NCBI GenBank assembly: GCA_048267165.1
Contig: JBLWYD010000004.1
Span: 1-64,000, forward strand
Source of the DNA: PGYR01 sp048267165
GTDB lineage: Bacteria; Bacteroidota; Ignavibacteria; Kapaibacteriales; UBA2268
DNA: 64,000 nt
Reading direction: 5' to 3'
In this document: positions 46,726 to 54,306 of the stretch, piece by piece
Position numbering within the stretch: the stretch's first letter is position 1
Layout: each line of letters begins with the position of its first letter
Made by a program: the position numbers and the translations under genes
Notes under the pieces: model-generated
Databases searched by the model: none
Told to the model about the DNA's origin: nothing
The model's input: only the letters and a program-made list of their open reading frames with translations

Positions 46726-46755
46726 AAAAAAAGCAGCTATTAAGAAACAGCTGCT
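46724..46755 (-). terminator. Terminator after frr
   Basis: AGCAGCT pairs with AGCTGCT around a ten-base loop. On the minus strand it runs into a tract of at least eight T, ending the ribosomal/frr unit. The plus side lacks a T tract. Confidence 0.82.
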
Positions 46756-46780
46756 CTATAAAATATCTTTTTAAAAGGGA

Positions 46781-47344
46781 TTAATCTTTACCGATTAGTT
46801 CCTTTTCTTTTATAGCAAAAACTGAATCAATCATAGCTATGTATTTATCAGTTAATTCTTGAGCACCGGATTCGCCATCTTTTTGTAAATCTTCTGAAAT
46901 TTCTTTTTCTTTCTCAGCTGCTCTTAAAGTTTCAATAGCAGAACGACGTGAATTTCTAATAGCAATCCTACCTTCTTCAGCATAGTTTTTGCAAACTTTA
47001 ACATATTCCATTCTTCTTTCTTCTGTAAGAGGAGGAACAGGAATTCTAAGTACATTACCATCATTTTGAGGATTGAAACCCAAATCAGCTTGTTGAATAG
47101 CTTTTTCAATACTACCTAATAGCGTTGTATCATAAGGTTGAATCATTATAGTTCGTGCATCAGGAGTAGAAATACCCGCCACTTGATTAAGAGGTGTATT
47201 AGTACCATAAGCTAAAACTTCAATGCCGTCAACTAAAGTTGCACTAGCACCACCAGTTCTAATTTTTTCTATTTGAGCTTTCGAAAAATCAAATGATTTA
47301 CTCATTTGCTCTTCAGTTTCTTTTAGTATATCATTTATTTCCAT
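46781..47344 (-). CDS. frr: Ribosome recycling factor
   Basis: A 187-residue protein from MEINDILKETEEQM. The ATG at 47344 has AAGGAG upstream; the frame reads 14 codons further, into pyrH. Signature blocks are IRTGGASATLVDGIEVLAYG, PLNQVAGISTPDARTIMIQPYD and IPVPPLTEERRMEYVK. With EF-G it splits ribosomes after termination. It is the last gene of the rplM to frr unit and is followed by a terminator. Confidence 0.97.
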   Translation of the reverse strand: MEINDILKETEEQMSKSFDFSKAQIEKIRTGGASATLVDGIEVLAYGTNTPLNQVAGISTPDARTIMIQPYDTTLLGSIEKAIQQADLGFNPQNDGNVLRIPVPPLTEERRMEYVKVCKNYAEEGRIAIRNSRRSAIETLRAAEKEKEISEDLQKDGESGAQELTDKYIAMIDSVFAIKEKELIGKD

Positions 47345-47354
47345 ATTTAACTCC

Positions 47355-48068
47355 TTAGACAGATACGGTTGTACCAATTTTTTCACCCATAACTAATCTA
47401 TACAGATTACCAGGTTTATTCATGTTAATTACTTTAATAGGAAGTTTATTCTCATTACATAGCGTTATAGCAGTATGATCCATTACTTTCAAATCTTTAC
47501 TTAATACTTCTCTGAAACTAATTTTATCAAACATTACAGCATCACTATTCTTTTCAGGATCGGAATCATAAACACCTTCTACTCTTGTTCCCTTTATAAC
47601 TACTTCTGCTTTCACTTCTATTGCTCTAAGTACAGCAGCAGTATCAGTAGTAAAATAAGGATTACCGGTACCTGCACCGAAAAGTACAACTCTACCTTTC
47701 TCTAAATGCCTAATAGCTCGGCGTTGTATATAAGGCTCGGCAATTTGTTCCATCTTTATTGCGGTTTGTAATCTAGTAGGAACTCCATGCTTTTCTAGTA
47801 CATTTTGGAAAGCCATACAGTTAATAACTGTAGCTAGCATTCCCATATAGTCACCAGAAACTTTATCAATTCCGTGTGCAGAGGCTTGAATCCCTCTGAA
47901 AATATTGCCACCACCTATAACAATACCTATTTCTACACCAAGTTCGTGTATTTGTACAATCTCTTGGACGAATTTAGTAAGAATCTCAGGGCTGATACCG
48001 TAACCAGTATCACCCATGAGAGATTCTCCACTAACTTTTAAGAATATTCTTTTATAGACAGGTTTCAA
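47355..48068 (-). CDS. pyrH: UMP kinase
   Basis: A 237-residue amino-acid-kinase-fold protein. It shows RIFLKVSGESLMGD, VIGGGNIFRGIQAS, DYMGMLATVINCMAFQ, LFGAGTGNPYFTTDTAA and VEGVYDSDP, all typical of bacterial PyrH. It makes UDP from UMP and is usually regulated by GTP and UTP. The start is a TTG (KPVYKRIF follows), 3 bp after the tsf stop. It sits between tsf and frr, a common order. Confidence 0.97.
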   Translation of the reverse strand: MKPVYKRIFLKVSGESLMGDTGYGISPEILTKFVQEIVQIHELGVEIGIVIGGGNIFRGIQASAHGIDKVSGDYMGMLATVINCMAFQNVLEKHGVPTRLQTAIKMEQIAEPYIQRRAIRHLEKGRVVLFGAGTGNPYFTTDTAAVLRAIEVKAEVVIKGTRVEGVYDSDPEKNSDAVMFDKISFREVLSKDLKVMDHTAITLCNENKLPIKVINMNKPGNLYRLVMGEKIGTTVSV

Positions 48069-48071
48069 TTA

Positions 48072-48926
48072 TTATCCACCAATAGAATATCTGATAAACT
48101 GATTGATTTTAACATCTTCACCAGCTTTTTCAGAAATTTGTTTCAATACATCATTTATAGTCATATTACCATCTTTTACGTATTGTTGTTCTACCAAGCA
48201 ATTCTCTTTATAGAATTTGTTGATTCTTCCTTCAGCTACTCTTTCAGCTATATCAGCAGGTTTACCTTCTTCTTGAGCTTGTTGCTTATAAAGTTCTTTT
48301 TCTTTGTCTAGAATCTCTTGAGTTACAGTAGTTCTATCTAGGAAAGATGGATTCATAGCAGCTACTTGCATAGCTATATCTCTTACCAAAGCTCTAGATT
48401 CTTCACTAATTTTTGAAGAACTAACTTCTACAATAACACCTAATTTACTTCCACCATGGATATAATCCACGAAGTAACCAGAAGTTTCTAGGTTTTCAAA
48501 TTTACTAACTTCAATTTTTTCACTAAATTTAGCAAGTATTTCGTTGAATCTATCTTCTACTTTATTACCATTAATGTCAGTAGCTAATAATTCTTCATTA
48601 GTTTTAGGAGAATTATCATAAATAACTGAAGCTAATGTATCAACAAAGTTAACGAACTCTTCGTTTCTTGCTACAAAATCAGTTTCACAAGTTACTTGTG
48701 CTATAGAGGCTTTTTGTCCATTTTCAGATACTTTAGTAGCAACAATACCTTCGTTAGTATCTCTATCAGCTCTTTTCTCAGCTGAAGCAGCACCTCTTTT
48801 ACGAAGTTCATCTATAGCAGCTCCCATATCACCGTTTGCTTCTTCTAATGCTTTTTTACAGTCCGCCATTCCAGCGCCTGTTTTGTCTCTTAATTCTTTT
48901 ACTTGTTGTGCAGTTATGTTTGCCAT
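48072..48926 (-). CDS. tsf: Elongation factor Ts
   Basis: A 284-residue protein. The N-terminal UBA-like module has VKELRDKTGAGMADCKKALEEANG, followed by GIVATKVSENGQ and CETDFVARNEEFVNF, the EF-Tu contact region. It exchanges GDP for GTP on EF-Tu. It lies downstream of rpsB, but a terminator-like hairpin stands between them, so its level may be lower than that of S2. The ribosome site is weak (AGAAAAGAAA). Confidence 0.96.
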   Translation of the reverse strand: MANITAQQVKELRDKTGAGMADCKKALEEANGDMGAAIDELRKRGAASAEKRADRDTNEGIVATKVSENGQKASIAQVTCETDFVARNEEFVNFVDTLASVIYDNSPKTNEELLATDINGNKVEDRFNEILAKFSEKIEVSKFENLETSGYFVDYIHGGSKLGVIVEVSSSKISEESRALVRDIAMQVAAMNPSFLDRTTVTQEILDKEKELYKQQAQEEGKPADIAERVAEGRINKFYKENCLVEQQYVKDGNMTINDVLKQISEKAGEDVKINQFIRYSIGG

Positions 48927-48965
48927 TTTCTTTTCTATTCTTTAATGTTTCTAAAATTCAATATT

Positions 48966-48998
48966 TATAAAAAGAGCATCCTTTTGAAAGATGCTCTA
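48966..48998 (-). terminator. Terminator or attenuator between rpsB and tsf
   Basis: On the minus strand AGAGCATC pairs with GATGCTCT around a loop of nine bases, followed by five T. It lies 13 bp after rpsB. Since tsf, pyrH and frr follow without an obvious promoter, partial readthrough is likely. Confidence 0.8.
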
Positions 48999-49010
48999 GT
49001 TTGTAATTCA

Positions 49011-49886
49011 TTATTCAGCTGAGTCTTGTTTTACTTCAGCTTTGTCAGAGTCATCTGATTTCTTTTTAGGTTTATCAGAAGCCCCCTCTTTCTTTCTTTC
49101 TCTTAGTTTTCTCTTCACTTTGGTTTGGTCATCACCAGAATCTTCATTCTCTTTATTAACTCTTTCAGTTTCAGCTTCTAATTCTGCACGTTTAGTCTTA
49201 GCTACAGTATAGCCTTCAACTAAAGCGTCAGTGATAACTTCTAAAATCAATTCGATTGTATTTCTAGAATCATCATTTGCAGGAATTGGGAAGTCAACTT
49301 CATGAGGATTAGAGTTAGTATCAACTATCGCTATAACAGGTATGTTCAAGTTATGTGCTTCTTTGATAGCTAAGTGTTCTTTCTTTGTATCTACAATGAA
49401 TAATGCACCCGGTAGACGAGTCATATTCTCGATACCACCAAATATTCTTCTTAGTTTCTCTCTATCTCTATCAAATAGTAATCTTTCTTTCTTCGTGATT
49501 TTCTCATAAGTACCGTCCATCGACATCTTGTCAATAGAAGTTAATCTTTTGATAGACTTTCTGATAGTAGCAAAGTTAGTTAACATACCACCTAACCATC
49601 TCTCAGAAACATAGTTTACGTCAGCTTTCTTAGCAGCATCTTGAAGTAAATCTTTTGCTTGACTTTTAGTACCAACGAAAAGAATATTTCTACCGCTAAG
49701 TGCTATCTCGTAAGCAGCGTCTCTAGCAAGAGTAAGTAAGATTTGAGTTTTACGAAGATCGATTATGTGAATCCCGTTTCTTTCATTGAAGATAAAATCT
49801 TCCATCGCAGGATTCCAACGTCTGGTCAAGTGACCAAAATGAGCACCAGCTTTTAGAAGCTGCTCTATTTCTACATAGTGTTTCAT
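49011..49886 (-). CDS. rpsB: 30S ribosomal protein S2 with charged C-terminal extension
   Basis: A 291-residue protein. Core motifs: AGAHFGHLTRRWNPAMEDFI, NGIHIIDLRKT, VSERWLGGMLTNFATI, LPGALFIVDTKKEHLAI and IVDTNSNPHEVDFPIPANDD. The core ends near residue 230; a tail of about 60 highly charged residues (rich in Lys, Glu, Asp) follows, longer than in most S2. It is preceded by a structured leader and a good AAGGAA. It is the third gene of the rplM-rpsI-rpsB-tsf-pyrH-frr unit. Confidence 0.97.
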   Translation of the reverse strand: MKHYVEIEQLLKAGAHFGHLTRRWNPAMEDFIFNERNGIHIIDLRKTQILLTLARDAAYEIALSGRNILFVGTKSQAKDLLQDAAKKADVNYVSERWLGGMLTNFATIRKSIKRLTSIDKMSMDGTYEKITKKERLLFDRDREKLRRIFGGIENMTRLPGALFIVDTKKEHLAIKEAHNLNIPVIAIVDTNSNPHEVDFPIPANDDSRNTIELILEVITDALVEGYTVAKTKRAELEAETERVNKENEDSGDDQTKVKRKLRERKKEGASDKPKKKSDDSDKAEVKQDSAE

Positions 49887-49974
49887 GTATTTCCTTATAT
49901 TTTGTGTGTTTTAACTACTGCTAGAAAGATCTTGGTACATACTTCTTGTATGCAACACACAGTACTTTCCAGCA
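49887..49974 (-). promoter_or_regulatory. Predicted pseudoknot leader RNA of rpsB
   Basis: On the minus strand, TGCTGGAAAG (49974-49965) can pair with CTTTCTAGCA (49928-49919). Inside the loop, TGTGTGTT (49961-49954) is perfectly complementary to AACACACA (49910-49903), which lies after the stem and 7 bp before the ribosome site (AAGGAA, 49895-49890). A small CATAC/GTATG hairpin sits within the loop. This H-type layout would put the ribosome site beside a pseudoknot, as in known ribosomal-protein autoregulation. It is a prediction by eye. Confidence 0.6.
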
Positions 49975-49994
49975 TGATTGATAAATAATTCTTC

Positions 49995-50381
49995 TTAACG
50001 TTTCGAGAATTGGAATTTCTTTCTTGCTTTTTTGCGACCGTATTTCTTACGTTCAACCATTCTAGAATCTCTAGTAAGCAAGTCCGCATCTTTCAATTGT
50101 TGTTTCAATTCAGGATCCATTTCTATAATAGCACGAGCTAATCCAAGTTGAATAGCACCCGTTTGACCTGTCAATCCACCACCTTTTACATTGGCAACTA
50201 TATTATACTGACCTTTAAGCTCAGTTACAACCAATGGTTTAAGGATTTTTTCTTTATTACTTTGGAGGTCTATAAACTGATCAACATCCTTGTCATTTAT
50301 AACAAACTCACCCTTACCAGGTGTGATTCTTACAGATGCAACAGATGTCTTTCTTCGACCTGTTCCCCAAAATTGTTTCAT
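49995..50381 (-). CDS. rpsI: 30S ribosomal protein S9
   Basis: A 128-residue protein with GTGRRKTSVASVRITPG at the N-terminus, VKGGGLTGQTGAIQLGLARAI, LLTRDSRMVERKKYGRKKARKKFQFSKR split over the last 30 residues, and the conserved C-terminal KR that reaches the P-site tRNA. It follows rplM by 18 bp, the universal L13-S9 pair. Confidence 0.98.
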   Translation of the reverse strand: MKQFWGTGRRKTSVASVRITPGKGEFVINDKDVDQFIDLQSNKEKILKPLVVTELKGQYNIVANVKGGGLTGQTGAIQLGLARAIIEMDPELKQQLKDADLLTRDSRMVERKKYGRKKARKKFQFSKR

Positions 50382-50399
50382 TCTAACTCCGATGTTATC

Positions 50400-50840
50400 T
50401 TATATTTCTAATTTTTTTGGCATTTGTGCTGCATGAGGGTGTTCTGTACCTACGTAAACTTTTAACTTTTTAGACATTTTACGTCCAAGTTTAGTTTTAG
50501 GTAGCATACCTTTGACAGCTCTTTCCAGAATTCTTTCTGGATGCTTTTCTCTTACTACTTTTACAGGAGTAAAGGTTTCACTACCGTGGTAACCAGTATG
50601 CTTGAAGTAAGTTTTCTTTTCTTCTCTTTTACCAGTGAACACAACTTTTTCAGCGTTAATTACTACTACGCAGTCACCATCATCTATATGAGGAGTAAAG
50701 CTAGGCTTATGCTTACCTCTTATTAATGTTGCTATCTTTGTAGCTACTCTGCCAACAGTTTGGCCCGACGCGTCAACTATCCACCATTCGGTGTTGACGT
50801 CTTCTTTTCTAAGCGATTTGGTAAATTGTCCAGTACTCAA
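50400..50840 (-). CDS. rplM: 50S ribosomal protein L13
   Basis: A 146-residue protein with WWIVDASGQTVGRVATKIA, LIRGKHKPSF, GDCVVVINAEKV, YFKHTGYHG and GMLPKTKLGRKM. The start is TTG at 50840 (SerThrGlyGln follow), supported by GGAG 7 nt upstream; the nearby ATG is out of frame. It is the first gene of the ribosomal unit, with a good Bacteroidota-type promoter upstream. Confidence 0.97.
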   Translation of the reverse strand: MSTGQFTKSLRKEDVNTEWWIVDASGQTVGRVATKIATLIRGKHKPSFTPHIDDGDCVVVINAEKVVFTGKREEKKTYFKHTGYHGSETFTPVKVVREKHPERILERAVKGMLPKTKLGRKMSKKLKVYVGTEHPHAAQMPKKLEI

Positions 50841-50878
50841 TTTACATCTCCAAAATATTTCGTTTTAATTATAGCTTA

Positions 50879-50910
50879 CAAAATTAAAAGATTTATAAGA
50901 ATATATCAAA
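50879..50910 (-). promoter_or_regulatory. Bacteroidota-type promoter of the rplM unit
   Basis: On the minus strand, TTTG (50910-50907) and TAATTTTG (50886-50879) are separated by 20 bp, an exact match to the Bacteroidota -33/-7 pattern TTTG and TAnnTTTG. The leader to the TTG start would be about 30-35 nt. This is the best promoter match I saw in the window. Confidence 0.65.
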
Positions 50911-50919
50911 TTATTTGAA

Positions 50920-52728
50920 TTATAATCTAAACTTTTTTTCTAATTCACTATAAGATATAGTAAATGATGTCAATTTTCCCGTTGGACTATGATGAGGATT
51001 TTGACATTTGAACAAGTCCAAATATAGCTTTTTTAATTCATATTTACTCTTACTTTCGTTAGTATTTAGATTTATACTAATTGCTATTATTTGTGCTATA
51101 TATGCGTGTAGCTCTTCCCTATCACTATGTTCAGAATCAATCAGATTATTTGAAATCCTTTCAACTATCGATTTTATATTACCATTTTGTATTATTTCTG
51201 GTACTGAACTTACAGTTACAGCTTCATCGTCAAACTCTAAAATAAAGCCGAAATCCTTTAAATTCTCTGATTGAGCTTTTAAAACTGCGATTTGTCTTTT
51301 TTCTAGTTTTATTTCATCTGGGAACAATAAATCTTGACTTTTGGTCTCTCTTTTTTCAAATGAATTGAGCAAATACTCATAATATATTCGCTGAAGTGCT
51401 CTTCTTTTATAAATGACGAGTAGATGTTCTTGCTCTTTTACGATTAAAAATCTATCATCTATTAATAGAAATTCGAACGATTGTTCTTCATTAGTGTTAA
51501 AAATTGTACTTAAATCGGGACTTATTTCATTTGAAAAATCAGTATTATTACCCTTTCTAAATGAGTTTTCATTAAAATTATTTGAGTACGAACTTCCCCT
51601 TTGTTCAGTTCTCTCTATTATCTCGCCAGTACTTCTATTAACTATAATAGATTCATTATCACTATTTCTTTCTATTTGAAATGGAGAATAATTTAATTCA
51701 GTATCTACTTTGAATTCTGGAATGAGGTTTACTTCTCTTAAAGTACTCATTACAGCATTCTTTACTATATTATATACTAACCTATCGTTTTCGAATTTTA
51801 CTTCATGTTTCTGCGGATGTACATTTATATCAATCTTGTTATGATCAATTTCTAAGAACAAGACATAGAATGGAAAGCGTTTCTCTTCTAATAACTCCTC
51901 GTAACAAGCCATAATGGCATGATTAAGGTATCTGTTCTTTATAGTTCTTTCATTTAGGAATAAGTATTGATTAGATGAGTTTTGTTTGGCAAGAAATGGC
52001 TTCCCGACGAATCCATGTATTTTAATGCCTTCTTCTTCATATTCCAGAGGGATTATCAAATCTTTGACAGCTTTACCTAATGTAGCAACAACTCTAGTTT
52101 CTAAATCGGAAGCATTCAAATCAAATATTAGATTATCATCATCATAGAAAGTAAATCTTATAGATGGGAAAGAAAGAGCAAATTTAATCATCGTTTCAGA
52201 TATGGCCTTAAACTCACTCATATTACTTTTGAGAAATTTTCGCCTAGCTGGTACATTATAAAATAAGTTCTTGACTAATATCTGTGTGCCCTTATTACTA
52301 TTAACTTCCTCTAAAATAGGGGCTTTATTGGGTTCGGATACTAACTTGTACCCTAGTTTATCATTCTCTGAACGAGTTATTATCTCTACATGTGCTACTG
52401 AAGTAATTGATGCTAATGCCTCACCACGGAAGCCCAATGATTTTATAGCTTCTAAATCTTTTTGTGATTCAATTTTACTAGTTGCGTGTCTTTTGATACT
52501 AAGTTCTAGATTCTCTTTGGTCATACCGCAACCATTATCGATGATGTGTATGAGCCCTTTTCCTGCATTCCGTACTATTACTGCTATTTCCGTAGCACCT
52601 GAATCTAGGGAATTTTCCACTAGTTCTTTTACAACAGATTCGGGTCTTTGTACTACTTCACCAGCTGCAATTTGATTTGCTATGAAATCAGGTAGAATTT
52701 TTATGATATTGTCATTTCTATTAATCAT
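50920..52728 (-). CDS. mutL: DNA mismatch repair protein MutL, endonuclease motifs lost
   Basis: A 602-residue protein. The N-terminal GHKL ATPase is complete: ENSLDSGATEI, IDNGCGMTKENL, LGFRGEALASI and NVPARRKFLKSN. The C-terminal dimerisation domain is present (about 420-602), but the endonuclease motif normally DQHAxxE reads VIYKRRALQ (438-446). The later ACxxAI-type motif is AYIAQIIAI, and CPHGRP is CQNPHHSPTGK (near 573). Nicking activity is therefore doubtful. It probably still couples MutS to downstream factors. The gene is intact, with no frameshift. It is probably monocistronic; a TAATTTTG lies only 4 bp upstream of the start. Confidence 0.95.
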   Translation of the reverse strand: MINRNDNIIKILPDFIANQIAAGEVVQRPESVVKELVENSLDSGATEIAVIVRNAGKGLIHIIDNGCGMTKENLELSIKRHATSKIESQKDLEAIKSLGFRGEALASITSVAHVEIITRSENDKLGYKLVSEPNKAPILEEVNSNKGTQILVKNLFYNVPARRKFLKSNMSEFKAISETMIKFALSFPSIRFTFYDDDNLIFDLNASDLETRVVATLGKAVKDLIIPLEYEEEGIKIHGFVGKPFLAKQNSSNQYLFLNERTIKNRYLNHAIMACYEELLEEKRFPFYVLFLEIDHNKIDINVHPQKHEVKFENDRLVYNIVKNAVMSTLREVNLIPEFKVDTELNYSPFQIERNSDNESIIVNRSTGEIIERTEQRGSSYSNNFNENSFRKGNNTDFSNEISPDLSTIFNTNEEQSFEFLLIDDRFLIVKEQEHLLVIYKRRALQRIYYEYLLNSFEKRETKSQDLLFPDEIKLEKRQIAVLKAQSENLKDFGFILEFDDEAVTVSSVPEIIQNGNIKSIVERISNNLIDSEHSDREELHAYIAQIIAISINLNTNESKSKYELKKLYLDLFKCQNPHHSPTGKLTSFTISYSELEKKFRL

Positions 52729-52790
52729 GTTCCAAAATTAAAGGAATTATGAATTAAAATGAAAATAAGGGGTGGGAAGTTGATAAATAA

Positions 52791-52818
52791 AAAAAGCTCT
52801 GATTTTTAGTCAGAGCTT
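52791..52818 (-). terminator. Terminator after the DUF948-like gene
   Basis: AAGCTCTGA pairs with TCAGAGCTT around a short loop, followed on the minus strand by seven T-rich bases. It lies 9 bp after the DUF948-like gene and insulates mutL. Confidence 0.85.
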
Positions 52819-52827
52819 ATTACGGTA

Positions 52828-53283
52828 TTATTTTCTGGAGTTAAGTTTGGAACCAAAGACTTCAATGGCTTTAAACAAAGCAGAAAAAATAGTTGTAGCT
52901 TTATCTATAGGAGGAGCAATCCTATCGTAAGAACGATTGATTAATCTTTCGTAAGGTTCGATAGCGTGTATAACTTTATCAGCTCCATCATTCACATTAT
53001 CTATCAAGCTATTAGCTTTTTCGCTAGTAGTCTTCCAATGATTAAGATGTTCTAATGATTTTTCTTTCAAATCAGTTATATCTCTGCGAGTTTCAGAAAC
53101 CTCTTCTAATGTAATCATTAGTCTAGTTTTCAAGACTGTTACATTCTCAGTGATTTTATCTAAGTTTTTAGTCGCATCATTGATTATTTTCATTGTCTTA
53201 GATAAAAAAATTATCACATAGACAACGAGAAACGTCAAAGAGGTCAGAGCTACTATAGCAACTATTTTTAGTACTTCATCCAT
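52828..53283 (-). CDS. DUF948-like membrane-anchored coiled-coil protein
   Basis: A 151-residue protein with one N-terminal TM helix (VAIVALTSLTFLVVYVIIFL) and a long coiled coil (INDATKNLDKITENVTVLKTRL, and so on) to about residue 110. This plan, with the TM followed by repeated heptads, matches DUF948 (YtxG-like) proteins. The adjacent YtxH-like gene upstream (25 bp) strengthens the reading, as YtxG and YtxH are linked general-stress proteins in Bacillus. The molecular function is unknown. Confidence 0.82.
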   Translation of the reverse strand: MDEVLKIVAIVALTSLTFLVVYVIIFLSKTMKIINDATKNLDKITENVTVLKTRLMITLEEVSETRRDITDLKEKSLEHLNHWKTTSEKANSLIDNVNDGADKVIHAIEPYERLINRSYDRIAPPIDKATTIFSALFKAIEVFGSKLNSRK

Positions 53284-53307
53284 AAGTTTAACTACAATTA
53301 ATGAGTT

Positions 53308-53733
53308 TTAGTTTTGTGCTTCGTTCATTTCTTTTTTGAAAGTCTCTACACCAGCTTTTGTTGCAGACCTAACATCTTCAATTTTATGTTGAACTGATTC
53401 TTTAGCTGTTCCAGCTTTAGATTTTGCTTCGTTAAGAACGCTTTCTGCTGCATATAGTAATTCATTAGCTTGCTTTTTAGCTGAGTCAATGATATTCTGA
53501 GCTTTCACTCTTCCTTCGTTCACAGTTGTAGATACTTGATGTCCGACTTTTTGTTCTGTTTCGGCCCATTTGTTATTAGCCTTACCATATATTTCAGTTG
53601 ATTTATCAGAAATATCTTTACGCAATTCCTTGCCTGTTTTAGGTGCAGTCAATAAAGCAACCGCAGCACCTACTGCCCCACCTACTATTGCGCCTAATAA
53701 AAAACCTTTTGTATAATCTTGTCCGTTAGACAT
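53308..53733 (-). CDS. YtxH domain protein
   Basis: A 141-residue protein from MSNGQDYTKGFLLGA; the ATG at 53733 has AGGAG upstream, which favours it over the longer frame to 53748. The N-terminal GAIVGGAVGAAVALLTAPKTGKELR is the YtxH glycine-zipper TM segment with its APKSG-type motif. The rest is a long Lys/Glu/Ala-rich helix (AKKQANELLYAAESVLNEAK). It is a small envelope-stress-type protein of unknown mechanism, cotranscribed with kdsC and the DUF948-like gene. Confidence 0.88.
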   Translation of the reverse strand: MSNGQDYTKGFLLGAIVGGAVGAAVALLTAPKTGKELRKDISDKSTEIYGKANNKWAETEQKVGHQVSTTVNEGRVKAQNIIDSAKKQANELLYAAESVLNEAKSKAGTAKESVQHKIEDVRSATKAGVETFKKEMNEAQN

Positions 53734-53741
53734 AATGACTC

Positions 53742-54239
53742 CTACCAATTTTCATTTAATATATTTATTTTATCGTGTGTTCTAAGTATTATTTCAGCAA
53801 GTTCTCTTACTGCTCCATTTCCAGCTTTAGCTTGACAAACATAATCTGCAACATGTTTGATTGCATCAACCGCATCTGCAGGGCAAGCAGAAAAGCCTAC
53901 TAAGTTCATAGCATGAAGATCATTAACATCATCTCCCATAAATGCTATTTCTTTCATTTCTAATCCCATTTCTTCAGCTAAGGTTTTAACAGCGTCAGTT
54001 TTGTTGTGGCAACCTAATATAGTTGCATCTACTCCTAACTTATTTGCTCTTGCTGCAGCTATGGGCGAATCTTCACTAGTCATAACAGCTATTTTAAATT
54101 CTGCCTTTTTTAACAGAACTATTCCCATACCGTCTTTGACATGGAACTTTTTCATCACCTCACCTTCGGCGGAATAATACATTCCCCCATCGGTCATTGT
54201 GCCATCTACATCGAATATTATTAACTTTACGTGTTCCAA
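53742..54239 (-). CDS. kdsC: KDO 8-phosphate phosphatase (KdsC-type HAD hydrolase)
   Basis: A 165-residue tetrameric-type HAD phosphatase with no cap domain. FDVDGTMTDGGMYYSAEGE has the catalytic aspartates (10 and 12), MTSEDSPIAAARANKLGV is motif II, and FMGDDVNDLHAM is the last motif with GNGAVREL after it. It removes phosphate from Kdo-8-P for LPS inner core synthesis. The start is a TTG with AGGA upstream, and 67 bp separate it from the divergent prmA. Other KdsC-like paralogues act on sialic or nonulosonic acids, so substrate is not certain. Confidence 0.88.
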   Translation of the reverse strand: MEHVKLIIFDVDGTMTDGGMYYSAEGEVMKKFHVKDGMGIVLLKKAEFKIAVMTSEDSPIAAARANKLGVDATILGCHNKTDAVKTLAEEMGLEMKEIAFMGDDVNDLHAMNLVGFSACPADAVDAIKHVADYVCQAKAGNGAVRELAEIILRTHDKINILNENW

Positions 54240-54306
54240 TTTATCATATCCTGTTTATTTTAATATTCTATTTGCCTAACTTTACAAAAATCATAAAAGG
54301 TAATTT

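Noticed and set aside
50841..50919. Structured L13 leader RNA before rplM
   Set aside because: The leader is short and AT-rich with only a small TCAAAT/ATTTGA inverted repeat that straddles the mutL end; no stable hairpin near the ribosome site.
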